Assembly (NCBI GenBank): GCA_015143295.1
Contig: CM026562.1
Coordinates: 12,366,041-12,430,040 of the forward strand
Origin: Tetracentron sinense
Lineage: Eukaryota; Streptophyta; Magnoliopsida; Trochodendrales; Trochodendraceae
DNA length: 64,000 nucleotides
Direction of reading: 5' to 3'
Both the position numbers and the translations under genes were made by a program. Positions 22,324 through 33,473 of the stretch are shown one piece after another. The notes under the pieces were generated by a model, which saw nothing but the letters and a program-made list of their open reading frames with translations, did no database searches and was not told the origin of the DNA. Within the stretch, counting starts at the first letter, position 1. The number at the start of each line of letters is the position of its first letter.

Positions 22324-24448
22324 AGATAATATTTTCATATACATCATAACATTATGATTGTATAACTTTGATTCTAATTATCTTTATTATAGCTATCTTA
22401 TGACTATAATTTCATAATTTAAAATCATCATTTTCCATACTTTAATTACATCCATTTCCTTATCATAGCATGTAATAGATGTATAAAATGTAACATACTA
22501 TTATAGTATCATCATTCTATCTCATTAACATGTTGCATAATATCTTCTTATTATTTTTCCAGCAATTCCATATAAAATTATTATACTATTTTTCTTAAGA
22601 ATTTCAATACAATATCATCATATCATTCAACATTTTACCATAGTATTATTATACTAATTTCCAGTATTCCTTATACTATTTTCTAGAAATTTAACATAGT
22701 AACGATATACTATTTTCCAGTATTTCTTATACTATTTTCCAAAAATTTAACATAGTAACACCATACTATTTTCCAGAATTTTAACATAGTAACACCATAC
22801 TATTATCCATAAATATAGTAGGATATTCATCATTTAATCATATCCTTCATTCTAAAATACTATTTAGAATGATATTATCGAATATTACTTACTGTTTTTA
22901 CTAACCTTCATTCTAAAATATGATCTAGAATAATATCACCGAATATCACTTACACTTTCTTTGACGTAGGGTTCCGAATCCGAAGTCGGTTGGACCGGCA
23001 CGATTTTCTTTCTTTCTCTCTTTCTTCTTTGCTTTCTCACCAACTACTATTAAGCACAAGAGATAGGCGTGTGGTCTTTATCCTTCCCACAAGCTTGGCA
23101 CCATGGTGTGTACACTAGGAATGGCTGTATGGTCTACTAGTCTCTACCAAAGTTTGGCACAAATGGAGTGAGACACAAGGGGTGGGGCGTGTGGTATTTA
23201 TAGGGTAAGGGGTTCACTTCCCTCTTTAATAACTACATGCATTAGATTCATGTAATTTCTTAATTCATGTATTACATTTATTAGATTCATGGATAAGATT
23301 CATGAACTAAATTACACCATGTATCCACCTAACCATGGTTCTCTTTTCAACCCATGGTTAACCATCTTAGTGCATGTATCTCTTGGTTATTCATTTTTTT
23401 CCAGAAATTATTTAACTAGAGTACACCCTTTCACTCATGGTCTAATCATGGTTTGGGCATGAGACATCTTTTTTTTCCAATAATCTTATTTTCCTTGTAA
23501 TAATTCTAGTAATAGGTGCATTTCCTTGAGTTAGAACCCATTACTCAACTTTAATATATTCATATTTCTAATCTTACCTTTATTAATGGTTAGCTTCTTA
23601 ACCAAAGGTGGTCTCTTCAACTCACCTTTAACCAAGTATGCTTGGGCGTGTGTACATCTCCCTCTCCTAAGTATGTGTCTCTATTAAATTTTAGATACCT
23701 TCTTTAAACTTCCATACATGCATAACCATTAATATAGTTCATGTTTATTATCCTTAACTACACCAAGAGTTAACTTCTTGTTTAAGTTAACTTTTAAACT
23801 CAACCAAAGGTGGTGTGTGCAATGTATATGGCTCAAGGGTTAATGCCCTAACCTATACCTCATGTTAACTTCACTTAACTTGGGTTCATACCCTAACCAA
23901 AATGGGCGTGCACTATTCATAGTATGGGATGGTTCATCCCTCCTTCATCATCTTAACTCCATGCATATCTTAATGGAGGTGCCATGTGGCATTTGCTACC
24001 CATACTCAAATCTTGGCCATGCATACTTTGGATGGTGGAGATCATTCCACTTGTCAACATGATATTATTTTAATCAATTCTTGAATTTATGATTAACTTA
24101 TCATAGTTAATTTACTAACCATAGTTAATCTTGGACTTCCGTTTTTTTGTGGTATTGACATTTGGCACTTGCCATGTGTCCTCCTCTTAATTCATGATCA
24201 TCTTTATCATTCAATAATTGGACATCCACCCTAGGGTATCGCCACTTGTCGTGATCCCATTCACTTTAGTGTCAAATACTTATTTTAACACTAAGCCTTA
24301 TACCTTAAGCTTAATATATACTCTATTATCACTTAATTAAGTAATATATTATCTTATATACTTGGGTAATACTATGAGTTACTAATTATTCAGTCATTTA
24401 CTGAATATATATGATATTTTTATCTCTAAAAATATCTCGGTCGTTACA
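22324..24448 (-). mobile_element. Inverted LTR copy (right arm)
   Basis: Reverse complement of the left arm. Its LTR start lies at 24448 and is separated from the E2 LTR start (24453) by TTAA only, so two LTR 5' ends face apart around a 4-bp spacer that is part of the outer target duplication GTTAA. A TATA box on the minus strand is at 23195-23202. Confidence 0.9.
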
Positions 24449-25865
24449 TTAATGTAACGACCTGAATATTTTTAGAAATAAAAATATTATATATATTCAG
24501 TAGATGACTGAATATTTAGTAATGCCTAGTATTACCTAAGTATATAAGTCATTATATTACTTAATTAGGTGATAATGGAGTATATTAAGCTTAATACATA
24601 AAGCTTAGTGTTAATATAGGTATTTAACACTAAAGTAATTTAATTTTAGTGTTAATATAGGTATTTAACACTAAATTAATTTAATTAGGTGATAATGGAA
24701 TATATATTAAGCTTAATGTATAAAGCTTAGTGTTAATATGGGAAATTAACACTAAAGTAATTTAATTAGGTGATAATAGAATATATATTAAGCTTAATGT
24801 ATAATGCTTAGTGTTAAAATAACTATTTAATACTAAAGTAAATTGGATCATGACAAGTGGCAATATCCAAGGGTGGATGCCCATTTATTTAAGGAAAAAG
24901 TTGATCATGAGCTAAGAGGAGGACACATGGCAAATGCCACATGTCAACACCACAAAGAAAGGGACGTCCAAGATTAACTGAAGTTAGAGTAAATTAACTA
25001 TGATGAGTTAATTAGTGGAGTTTGATGATGATTATGTGGATTTAATCAAAGAAATATAAGAGGGATGAACCAAAGCTCACGCCCACTTTAATGACCCTAC
25101 GGGTGTGAACTCAAGTTAAGGAAGTTAACCATGGGGTTATGAACTTAGTTGATAGGGCATTAACCCTTAAGCCATGTACAATGTACACGCCCACCTTGGT
25201 GATACATGAATTGTGGTTAAAATAATTAGTTAACCATGAATGTAATCAATGAATTGGTGTGATACATGGACCATGATAAACATAGGGTTATACCACACAT
25301 CAAACCATGGTTAGACCATGAGTTAAAATATATACCTTAGTCAAAAGAATGCTGGAATTAAAGAATTTAGGACATTCATGAACCAAAAGAAAGGAGATAG
25401 ACCAAAGGTCTCTTATCTAGAGAGTGCTCCACGCCTATCCTTGTTAACTATGGTTAAGTATGTCACCTTGGTTAGTTAAGTCACTTATAAAGCTTGGATA
25501 TTCATGAATCTAATTTAATGGGTGAAGAGAATTAAAATACTTTGAACAAGCTCACACCCAACCATGGTTAGTAATTAACTTAACCATGAAGGTAACTTGG
25601 GGAAAATAATCTAATTAATAGGATACATGTATTGTGGCTTTTATTAAATACTTAACCATGAGTTAAAGTGAACTATGGTTAGGTTAGTGCATGTGCACAA
25701 GTGATACATGCATCATGGACTACATAAACCTATTTAAGGGAATGTACTAATTTAATTGGATACATGAAAATAATATAATTCATGAATCATGAATTAATAA
25801 AGGGAATTAACCAAGAGTAATGACAAATGAGTGAACCTACATTTATTAGAGGCCAAAGCCTTGCC

Positions 25866-25873
25866 TATATAAG
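25866..25873 (+). promoter_or_regulatory. TATA box of E2 5' LTR
   Basis: TATATAAG in the context GCCTATATAAGGAGACC. The same site is in the 3' LTR at 34925-34932. It is followed by a GA-rich tract about 120-220 bp downstream, probably in the transcript leader. Confidence 0.6.
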
Positions 25874-25989
25874 GAGACCCTACACGCCCATTTGGATGCT
25901 CATTCCATGGTGACAACTTCTTGAGAGATTAGAAGACCCACACACCCACTTTGGTATTCACTTGGTCCAAACCATGAGGGGATAGTGAG

Positions 25990-26092
25990 CGAGCAAGGGA
26001 GAAAAAGAGTTGAGAAAGAAGAAGGAAAGAAAGGAAAAAGGAAGAGAAAAAGAAGAAGAAAGAAAGAAAGAAAGAAAAGAAGAAAGGGATCG
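25990..26092 (+). repeat. GA-rich purine tract in E2 LTR leader
   Basis: About 100 bp almost purely of A and G, ending in GAAAGAAAGAAAGAAAGAAAAG. Also at 35048-35152 in the 3' LTR. It is a low-complexity tract, not coding. Confidence 0.8.
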
Positions 26093-26719
26093 TGCCAAGC
26101 CCTACTTCGGTTTAAGTAAAAAGAGTAAGTTATATTCAATAATATTATTTTGAATAATATTTTAGAATGAAGGTTAGTAAGTAAAATTCTGAATTAATAT
26201 TCTAAATAACGATTTAGAATAGAGGTTAGTATTTTCGAAATAAATACTATGAGAAGAATTGAATATTCTATTATATTCTGAATAATAAATTATTATTTGA
26301 TGATATTATGTGGATACGTTGGAAAATAGTAAAATAATACTATGCTGATGCTATGTTGGAATGCTGAAAAATAGTAAAAGAATACTATGCTGAAATTAAT
26401 AAATGCGATGCTATGGTAAGGTACTAAAAATATAAAGTAATGATACTTTATTGTTATATTTTTTACGTATGTTACATTCTAATTTAGGATAAGAGAAATG
26501 ATGTATTAGAAATACGAAAAAAGAATTATTCTAAATTATAAAATTATAGTTATGAAATAGCTATAATAAAGATAATTAGAATGAAAAGTGTATAATCATA
26601 ATGTTGTGATTTATATGAAATTATTATCTTATAATGTCTTAAAGAGAAGACAAGGAAAAGATAAATATGCTTATCTTAAAAAGGCCTCAAGATAGTGGCA
26701 AGGCAAATGGATACCAGTT

Positions 26720-26872
26720 GGCAAAAACTCATGAGGGATTAGTGAAAATTCCAAGACGGGGTGAGCCAAAGGCAAAAACTCATGAGGGGTTAATGAAAAT
26801 TCCAAGTCGGGGTGAGCCAAAGGCAAAAACTCATGAGGGGTTAATGAAAACTCCAAGACAGGGTGAGTCTAA
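26720..26872 (+). repeat. 51-bp tandem repeat, 3 copies (E2 5' LTR)
   Basis: Units start GGCAAAAACTCATGAGG at 26720, 26771 and 26822. Because 51 is divisible by 3 the array is open in several frames and yields repetitive ORFs on both strands. The 3' LTR has four copies. Confidence 0.85.
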
Positions 26873-27622
26873 AGAGGTACCTTGCAATAATCATCTTGAG
26901 AGGCGAAATTAAGTTAAGTCTGGAAGATAAAAGAAAAGATAAAGGAAAGATAAAATTGTTTATTTTAAAAAGGTCTCAAGATAGTGGTAAGGCAAAGGGA
27001 TATCATTTGGCAAAAACTCATGAGGGGTTAATGAAAACTGCAAGACGGGGTGAGCCTAAGACAAAAACTCATGAGGGGTTAATGATAACTCCAAGACGGG
27101 GTGAGTCTAAAGAGGTACCTTTCAATGATCAACTTGAGAGACAGAGTTAAGATAAATCGGATCCAAAGTAAAAGATGTATAAAGTAAATGGTTTAATATT
27201 ACATTCTTGCAATAAAGTTGTTATCTACAAGTTTTATTATGCTTATTCTAACTTATTGTTCAGCATAATATTATGGAATATTCTTATTGGGCTTCATAGC
27301 TCACTGACTTTTTATTTCGCCAGATGATCAGTGAAAGAACAACTTGAAAGTGACATTCGAGAAAAGACGGAGTCGCTTTTGACTATGCTGTTACATTTTG
27401 TGATATGCTCATTTTGATGTAATTAAGTTGGTTATATAAACTTTAACTTCAATTATGGACATGGTTATGATGGCTATTGCGTATGGATGGATAAGGGTTT
27501 TAAAAGTTTTAAATTCCCTTGATAATTTACGCTTCCGCAAACTATAATAAAAATGATCTCACGGACGGATTATTCTTACATTTCATTAGTGAAATGTTAA
27601 GTTTAAGTCGGGTCGTGACAGT

Positions 27623-27634
27623 TGGTATCAGAGC
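27623..27634 (+). other. Primer-binding site of Gypsy-3 E2
   Basis: TGGTATCAGAGC two bases after the LTR end. The following 70 bp match the E1 leader (GAGGCAATTCCCATCATAAC). Confidence 0.9.
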
Positions 27635-28129
27635 GAGGCAATTCCCATCATAACATGTCCCTAGGTATATAACTTAGTTTTATACATAGAAATACAAGAA
27701 GAAAAATGTCGCGCCCCAAAATACCCCCTAGGAGTTAAGGGATACTTTAGAGGTGACTACGTGTACCTGTCAAACCGTCCTGTAATGCAAGAGGCTAAAC
27801 ATAATATAATACAATGATAATCAGAGCGCGGAAACTAAACATAAGTGCGGAAGCATAAGCCAATTTTTTCTTTTCTTCTATAACTCCAAATAGTATTCCA
27901 AGTTAACATATACCAAATACAATCAAAGTAAAGGTGGACATGCCCACCTATCAAATACAAAAGGAACTCTCTAACCCTCTCCTCTCAACAGTGGTCGAGG
28001 TATGGCCACACCTCCAAGTCCCCATCCTCCAGAGACTGCCATGGGATAGGTGGCTCACTCTCCTCTACATACTCCTCCTTGACCCAAGGCTCGGGGTCGA
28101 GGACATCCACAATACCTGCTGACATAAAA

Positions 28130-28161
28130 GTACGGCTGAGCATGGAATACTCAGCGAGTAC
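28130..28161 (-). other. Conserved leader hairpin (solo LTR, 27707 copy)
   Basis: GTAC-G-GCTGAG, a 9-base loop CATGGAATA, CTCAGC-GA-GTAC. Stem and outer GTAC pair are complete. Same position and loop as in the other Gypsy-1/2 LTRs. Confidence 0.55.
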
Positions 28162-28402
28162 AAACTACTAGCTAACCATAACAATAGCGAAAGCATAACA
28201 ACAGTGAGCAATACAAGATATTAATTTAAAGCAATAGTGAAAGCATAAGATACATAGCCATATCTTGACATGCGTGTATGAATGCAAAAACCTCGGTAAA
28301 ACTCATGTCTCGGAAACCTTTTTCATGTCTCGGTCAAATCATGTATGTGTGTCGTGTCTTGTCTTGTATTTCATGTCTTGATTTGTTCTTGACTTGTATA
28401 CT

Positions 28403-28610
28403 TGTGAGCCAGAGGCTAGCACCCTTCCTTAGGCTACCAACCTCCTTGTCATGTTCTTGTTCCATTTCTCTTGTGAGCCAGAGGCTAGCACCCTTCCTTG
28501 GGCTACCAACCTCCTTGTCAGGTTCTTGTTCAATTTCTCTTGTGAGCCAGAGGCTAGCACCCTTCCTTGGGCTACCAACCTCCTTGTCATGTTCTTGTTT
28601 TGTTGTTGAT
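28403..28610 (-). repeat. Tandem hairpin array, 3 units (Gypsy-1 solo LTR)
   Basis: Three ~65-bp units. In the element RNA strand each forms GAGGUUGGUA-G-CCC / GGG-UGCUAGCCUC, with one U-G wobble in the outer stem. The opposite strand would have a C-A mismatch there. Confidence 0.65.
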
Positions 28611-29573
28611 TCAACATGTATAAATACAATCTTGGAAAACCCGGTTTCATGCATGCATGTGTACTCGTGTGCGTGCCAATAGTGACAATCATGGGGACAC
28701 GTGTAACAAGAGGGATATCGCATCATATTTCAATTCATAGTATAACATGTAAGCATTTAGGTGATCAACATGGCATTTGGTCAAGTCATCATTTACAAGA
28801 ATAATTACATAAAGCTTACATCCATTTCCTTTATCAATTTCATTTATTCTTGGTTTAGGCATATTATCAAACATCCGGTGTGCAACATTTTAGTAGTTTT
28901 ATTTCTCCTTTTTAGCGCATAAATTTCCAACACAACATCCAAGTATGTTCATTATTCATAGAGTGCCCTTCCACCATTTTCCATACCCACATTTCACCAC
29001 GTCCAACGGCATCCAATCGCCTCTACATTCCCCATTCATACATACAACCCCACATTCACATTTATCTTGTTTAGGTTTAGGAAGTATTGCACATTTCAAG
29101 TAAGGGAAGATACAAGACCAACATCATAATGTCAAAGGGGAAAAACTAGATTATTGCTAAAGAAAGTTAGTAGAGTGTACTAACCTTGAATCGAAGCTTG
29201 ATCTTGGTGTAGACCTTGATTTAAACTCCAACTTGGAAGAAGAAAGCCCTTACTCAAACTATACTTGATTGGGTAGGAAACCCTCTTGAAAATACCGTAG
29301 AGAGTGCTGCCCTAGCTTGAGAAGGGAACCCCACACGAGCTTGAGCCTTGAACTTGAAGCAAAACGAGTTGGGTGAGCTAGGGTTCTTAAACCCCTTTGA
29401 TTCCTTCTTCAATGGAAAACCCTAGTTGCAAATCCCCTTCTCCTTTCTCTCTATCTCTCAAAATCCCTTAAGTGCTGTGAATGAAGCCCTAAAAGCTCGG
29501 GCAAGCCCTTATGGGTAAGGGTTTAAACCCCAAAAGACGAAAAAGCCCTTAATGAAAATTCTGAAAAACACGA

Positions 29574-29760
29574 AGACCGAGCGATCGGTGGTTATGATCG
29601 ATCGATCGGTTGCCTGCCGAGCGATCGGTGTTATTGACCGATCGACCGGTCAAAAACTCACTCTCTGGAAAATTTCCCCATACAAATTTTTCGACCAGTC
29701 GATAGCCTCCGATCGATCGGTTTTGGACCGATCGATCGCTCCATGGACCGAGCGATCGGT
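29574..29760. repeat. Palindrome array ACCGATCGATCGGT (solo LTR, 27707 copy)
   Basis: Seven variants (ACCGAGCGATCGGT, ATCGATCGATCGGT, ACCGATCGACCGGT and others). In element orientation the array is about 210-400 bp from the LTR start, and the conserved TCGTC-CGACGA block (about 29804-29820) lies between the LTR start and the array. Confidence 0.75.
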
Positions 29761-29976
29761 GATCTGCTGGTCCCGACTATTTTGGCCATATCTTTTGACT
29801 CGCTCGTCCGATTTCGACGATTCAACTTGCGTTGGATTCGTCTCTCGAAAATGCACATTTCTGATGTTTCAGAATTTCTGATTTCTCCCTTATTTATTAA
29901 TTACACTACGAAACGGCCAATTAGCTACGAGAGTGTCATTCATTAAAGATGAAAAAGTCCGGGGTGCTACAAAAAA

Positions 29977-30640
29977 TCTTGTCATATACATAGATACATA
30001 ATATAGACTAGGGAAAATATGCTTTGTTTGATGATATGACTAGTCGAGATGATTATGAAAACTAGATCATTTAATGAATGGATTATATTAATGGTTATTT
30101 ATGATGTTAGATGCAAACTAGAAGAAAGAAATCATGAGTAATCCTCATAATTGTGAAGATGAATTTGAGGAAATTTTTGTGGATAACTTTGATATGATTG
30201 TTTAGAGTTGGATAGAAATAGTCATATCTTTAGGTTATGATTGCGAATGATAGTATTCTAAAAAAATTTTTGATGACTTCGAAATAATGTTAATGGAAGA
30301 TATTAAAGTCTTGATCATTTTTAGGATTTATTGATCATTTAGTGACTGAAAAAAAAAAAAAAAGGATTCAAATGATTATATCTCGGAAGATGAGGTAACA
30401 AGTAAGCCTTTAGGAGATGAAGATTTATGGGAAGAAAGTTTGGGAGATAATTCTGAGGCTTTTAGTTTGGGATCTTGGAAAAACCATCTAGAGCCTAAAA
30501 CCTTATACCTATATGTTTTGAATTGATGTTGTTTGTGGAAATTTCTTTTAATGAAAAAATTTTATGAGTTTGTTGAATTATTTGCCTTAGTGTAAGTATT
30601 TTCAAGTTAGTTAAATTACTATTGTGTTTAATAGGAAAAC
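29977..30640 (+). mobile_element. E2 leader between solo LTR and gag
   Basis: Same sequence type as the E1 leader, with a DEFEEIFVDNFDMIV-like piece (about 30165). A run of 15 or more A lies at 30349-30363. No intact ORF. Confidence 0.5.
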
Positions 30641-31954
30641 ATGCCGCCTAGGAGAGCCCCCAACAACACCTTAGCCGGAGCCTTTGAAGCCAAAACAGCC
30701 CTAGCAAACCTGATACAACAACAGCAGAATCTGAATAATGCTCCTGTTGTACCACCCTTGAACCAAAGAAATGGAAATCGGTTAGAGCAATTCAAGAGAT
30801 TGAGGCCGCCAACATTTTCTGGTACTACTGATCCCTTAGTAGCAGAAAAATGGATTCGAGGTATTGAGAAGATATTTAGGGCAATGGCCTGTACTGAGGA
30901 AAACAAGACTGAGTTAGCTGTGTTTATGTTAGAAGGAGAGGCTGAACACTGGTGGATAACAGTTGAGAGAACTATCCCAGAAAACCTTAGGCCTATTCCT
31001 TGGGTAAGATTTACTGAATTATTCTATGAAAAGTATTTTTCATCTACTATGAAGAAAAGAAAAGAAATTGAATTTCTTCAACTCACACAAGGGAGTCTAA
31101 CTGTGAGTGAGTACGAACAAAAATTTAATGAACTTTCGAGGTTTGCATCACTATTGGTGGAAGATGACCAATGGAGGATTGATAAGTTTGTAGAAGGTTT
31201 GAAGACTGCAATTCGAGGAAAGTTAGCAGTTTAACGATTTACTTCGTTTACAGATATTTTTGATAGGGCATTGAAGATTGAAAGAGTTAATGAGGAGTTT
31301 CAAAAATCTAATTTGGAGAAAGGAAAGATAACAGTCGGGAAGACTTGGGAGAAGAAACCAGTCAGGAAGATTTGGGATAAGAAATTATCGGGAGACGGAA
31401 ACAAGAAAAGAAAATTTGAAGAGATCAAGCAAGGAAATAATACTGAAAAGTCAGTACCCACTTGTGATCATTGTGGTAAGTGGGGTCGCAAATCCGAAAA
31501 TTGTCGAGCTAGTTCCGGAGCGTGTTATCAGTGTGGCAAGACAGGACATATTAGGAGAAATTGTCCAGAATTACCAAAGAAATTGATGGATGGAGGCAAA
31601 GGTCGTGTCTTCGCTATTACTCAGGAAGAAGCCAAGGAATGTGAGGACTTTATTGAAGGTAAGATGTTTCTTTTCCAAATTCATGCTATAGCATTAATAG
31701 ACACTGGGTCTAAATATTCTTTTGTGTCTTCCCATTTTGCTAAGAATATTAGAATTAAGCCTGACACATTAGAGCACATAATGTCGATTACCACACCATC
31801 TGGAAAGATTTTGTGCACCAAAACCTTCTATGATCAATGTCCTATACGAAACAATAGTGTACAAATGACTGTTGATCTCCTAGTGTTAGACATGAAATAT
31901 TTTAACCTCATACTAGGGATGGATTGGATTTCAGAACACTATGTTGTAAGTTGA
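30641..31954 (+). pseudogene. Gypsy-3 E2 gag-protease ORF (one nonsense codon)
   Basis: Starts MPPRRAPNN. Contains the retrotrans-gag domain (to about 31230), an in-frame TAA at 31232-31234 where E1 has a Gln codon, then linker, two CCHC knuckles (CDHCGKWGRKSENC with Arg for the usual His; CYQCGKTGHIRRNC) and protease (LIDTGSKYSFVS; later FNLILGMDWISEHY). Apart from the stop it is continuous to 31954 and needs no intron between gag and protease. Gag could be supplied truncated, or in trans by another copy. Confidence 0.88.
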
Positions 31955-33460
31955 TTGTAAGGCTAGGACATTAACCTTTAGGATTCCAGGCATCTATGAT
32001 TTTGTCATACGAGGAATTGATAAGGAAGAAGAGTTTATGATCTATAACATCCCAGTAGTCAAGGATTTTTTTTTAGATATATTTCCTGAGGAATTACTAG
32101 GACTTGCTCAAGTTCGGGAGATTGATTTTTTTTGATAAACGATATTCTTGGAATAAGCCCGATATTGAGAACGCCTTAAGATTACACTCCAGACCTTGAA
32201 GGAAAATCAATTATTCACTAAATTTTTTATGTGCAAATTTTTTCTGGAAAATGTATATTTCTTAGGTCACATAGTATCCAGTGATGGAATTTCAGTAGAT
32301 CCATCCAAGATTAAGGCCGTAATGGAGTGGGAAAGGCCAACTAATCTCATGGAGATCCGAAGTTTTTCTAGGACTAGCCGATTATTACAGGAGATTTGTT
32401 GATGGATTCCTTGGGTTAGCTGCCCCATTAACTCAATTAAGAAGGAAAAATGTCAAATTTGAATGGTCACCATTAGAGGAAAAGATTTTCAAGAATGGAA
32501 GAGTCAATTGACCACAACTTAATTTTAACAATCTCCTCAGGAATGGTATATTATTATGATGTGTCTCAGAAAGGAATAGGTGATAATAGTATTGATGCAA
32601 AATGGAAAAGATATGGCTTATGCATCTAGGAAGTTGAAGACTCATGAACACAACTATCCCACTCACGATCTTGAGTTGCTAGCAATTTGGAGACATTAAT
32701 TATTTGGGGGAAAAGTTAGTAATATTCACCGACCACAAAATTTGGAGATATTTATTTTCTCAAAAAGAACTCAATATGCGATAATGAAGATAGATGGAGT
32801 TCTTGAAAGACTACTACTGTATAATTTAGTATCTATTGGTAAAGAAAATATCATTACTATGCACTGAAGAGGAAAACAATCGGATCATTGGCAAGTATTA
32901 GAATGGAGATGTGAAAAGTGATTAAAGAATTTCAGATTTGGGATTTGAATGTTGAGGAGATAAGATCAAAGTCAGTGTTGGTTAATATTCAAGATCAACG
33001 TAAATTAATACGGAAAATTAAGGAAACACAGGCTCGAGACACTAAATTAATCACAATTAAGGATAAAATCCAGGAAGATCAATCTAATGATTTCCAAGTT
33101 ATGTCTGATGGGATTCTAAGTTGTTCAGAATCGAATATATGTGTCAAGAGATATGGAGTTGAAAAATGAATTTTGAGATGAAGCTCATAATCTCGATATG
33201 GTGTACATCCAGGGAGTACAAAGAGGTACCATAATTTAAAGACAAATTATTGGTGGGATGGTAAGAAGAAAGACTCATTAAAATTAATGATCGTAAGGAG
33301 CATGAATTGAGGAACAAGACAATCTTGCTAGTAAAAGTTTTGAGGCAATATCACGGCCAAGAAGAGGCAACTTGGGAGCATGAGATTGAGATCAATGAGA
33401 AGTATCCCCGATTGTTCGAATAATCAAGTATGATTTTAATTTTGAGGACAAAATTCCTAT
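31955..33460 (+). pseudogene. Gypsy-3 E2 pol remnant (same deletions as E1)
   Basis: Fragments: pre-RT piece (to about 32150), RT C-terminal part (about 32200-32400, FLGHIVSSDGISVDPSKI), RNase H pieces (about 32580-32760), a segment at 32918-33169 (linker between RNase H and integrase), integrase zinc-binding start (about 33175-33260) and chromodomain tail (ATWEHEIEINEKYP, about 33370). RT core and integrase core are missing at the same joins as in E1. No enzyme function is possible, so amplification must have used proteins from a related complete element. Confidence 0.85.
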
Positions 33461-33473
33461 AAGAAGGGGAGAA

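Larger units (their letters stand above)
19858..24448. repeat. Large inverted repeat of Gypsy-3 LTR (2 x ~2.1 kb, 376-bp spacer)
   Basis: Left arm 19858-21947 and right arm 22324-24448 are near-identical reverse complements, both starting with the LTR terminus TGTAACGACCGAG at the outer ends. Few differences are seen (for example GCCACATGTCAAC in the left arm against GCCAAATGTCAAT in the right). The spacer holds two ~180-bp LTR tandem repeats. Transcription through it would give an RNA with a 2-kb duplex stem. The arms are far more alike than either is to the E2 LTRs, so the inversion is a duplication specific to this copy. Confidence 0.93.
24453..27620 (+). mobile_element. Gypsy-3 E2 5' LTR (full length, 3.2 kb)
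   Basis: TGTAACGACCTG...GGGTCGTGACA, followed by a primer site. It is nearly identical to the 3' LTR at 33474-36704, so E2 inserted recently. Parts: duplicated start blocks (about 24560-24830, GTGATAATGG...TTAACACTAAA repeats), U3 with many AACCATGGTTA-type inverted motifs (25110-25690), TATA (25866), a purine tract (25990-26092), 51-bp repeats (26720-26872) and related repeats (27010-27110). Open frames inside it are low-complexity repeat translations, not genes. Confidence 0.93.
27707..29971 (-). mobile_element. Solo LTR of Gypsy-1 inserted in E2 leader
   Basis: Plus-strand ends are TGTCGCGCCCC and GGGTGCTACA, flanked by AAAAA on both sides (27702-27706, 29972-29976), a 5-bp target duplication in an A-run. 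The element orientation is minus, as in the complete Gypsy-1 copies. Contents: conserved leader hairpin (28130-28161), three tandem hairpin units (28403-28610), CT-rich leader (29390-29470) and palindrome array (29574-29760). No internal region. It separates the E2 primer site from gag but leaves the coding part intact. Confidence 0.92.

Noticed and set aside
25900-26139. Hydrophobic F/L/S-rich ORF on the minus strand (also 34959-35198) as a membrane peptide
   Set aside because: It is the complement of the GA-rich tract in the E2 LTR; low complexity, antisense to the element.
26667-27150. Repetitive ORFs on both strands (also 35700-36234)
   Set aside because: They are translations of a 51-bp tandem repeat whose length is divisible by three, with no start context or conservation beyond the DNA repeat.
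28278-28726. Overlapping ORFs of 130 or so codons on both strands
   Set aside because: They lie in the hairpin minisatellite of a solo LTR and read the repeat in several frames.
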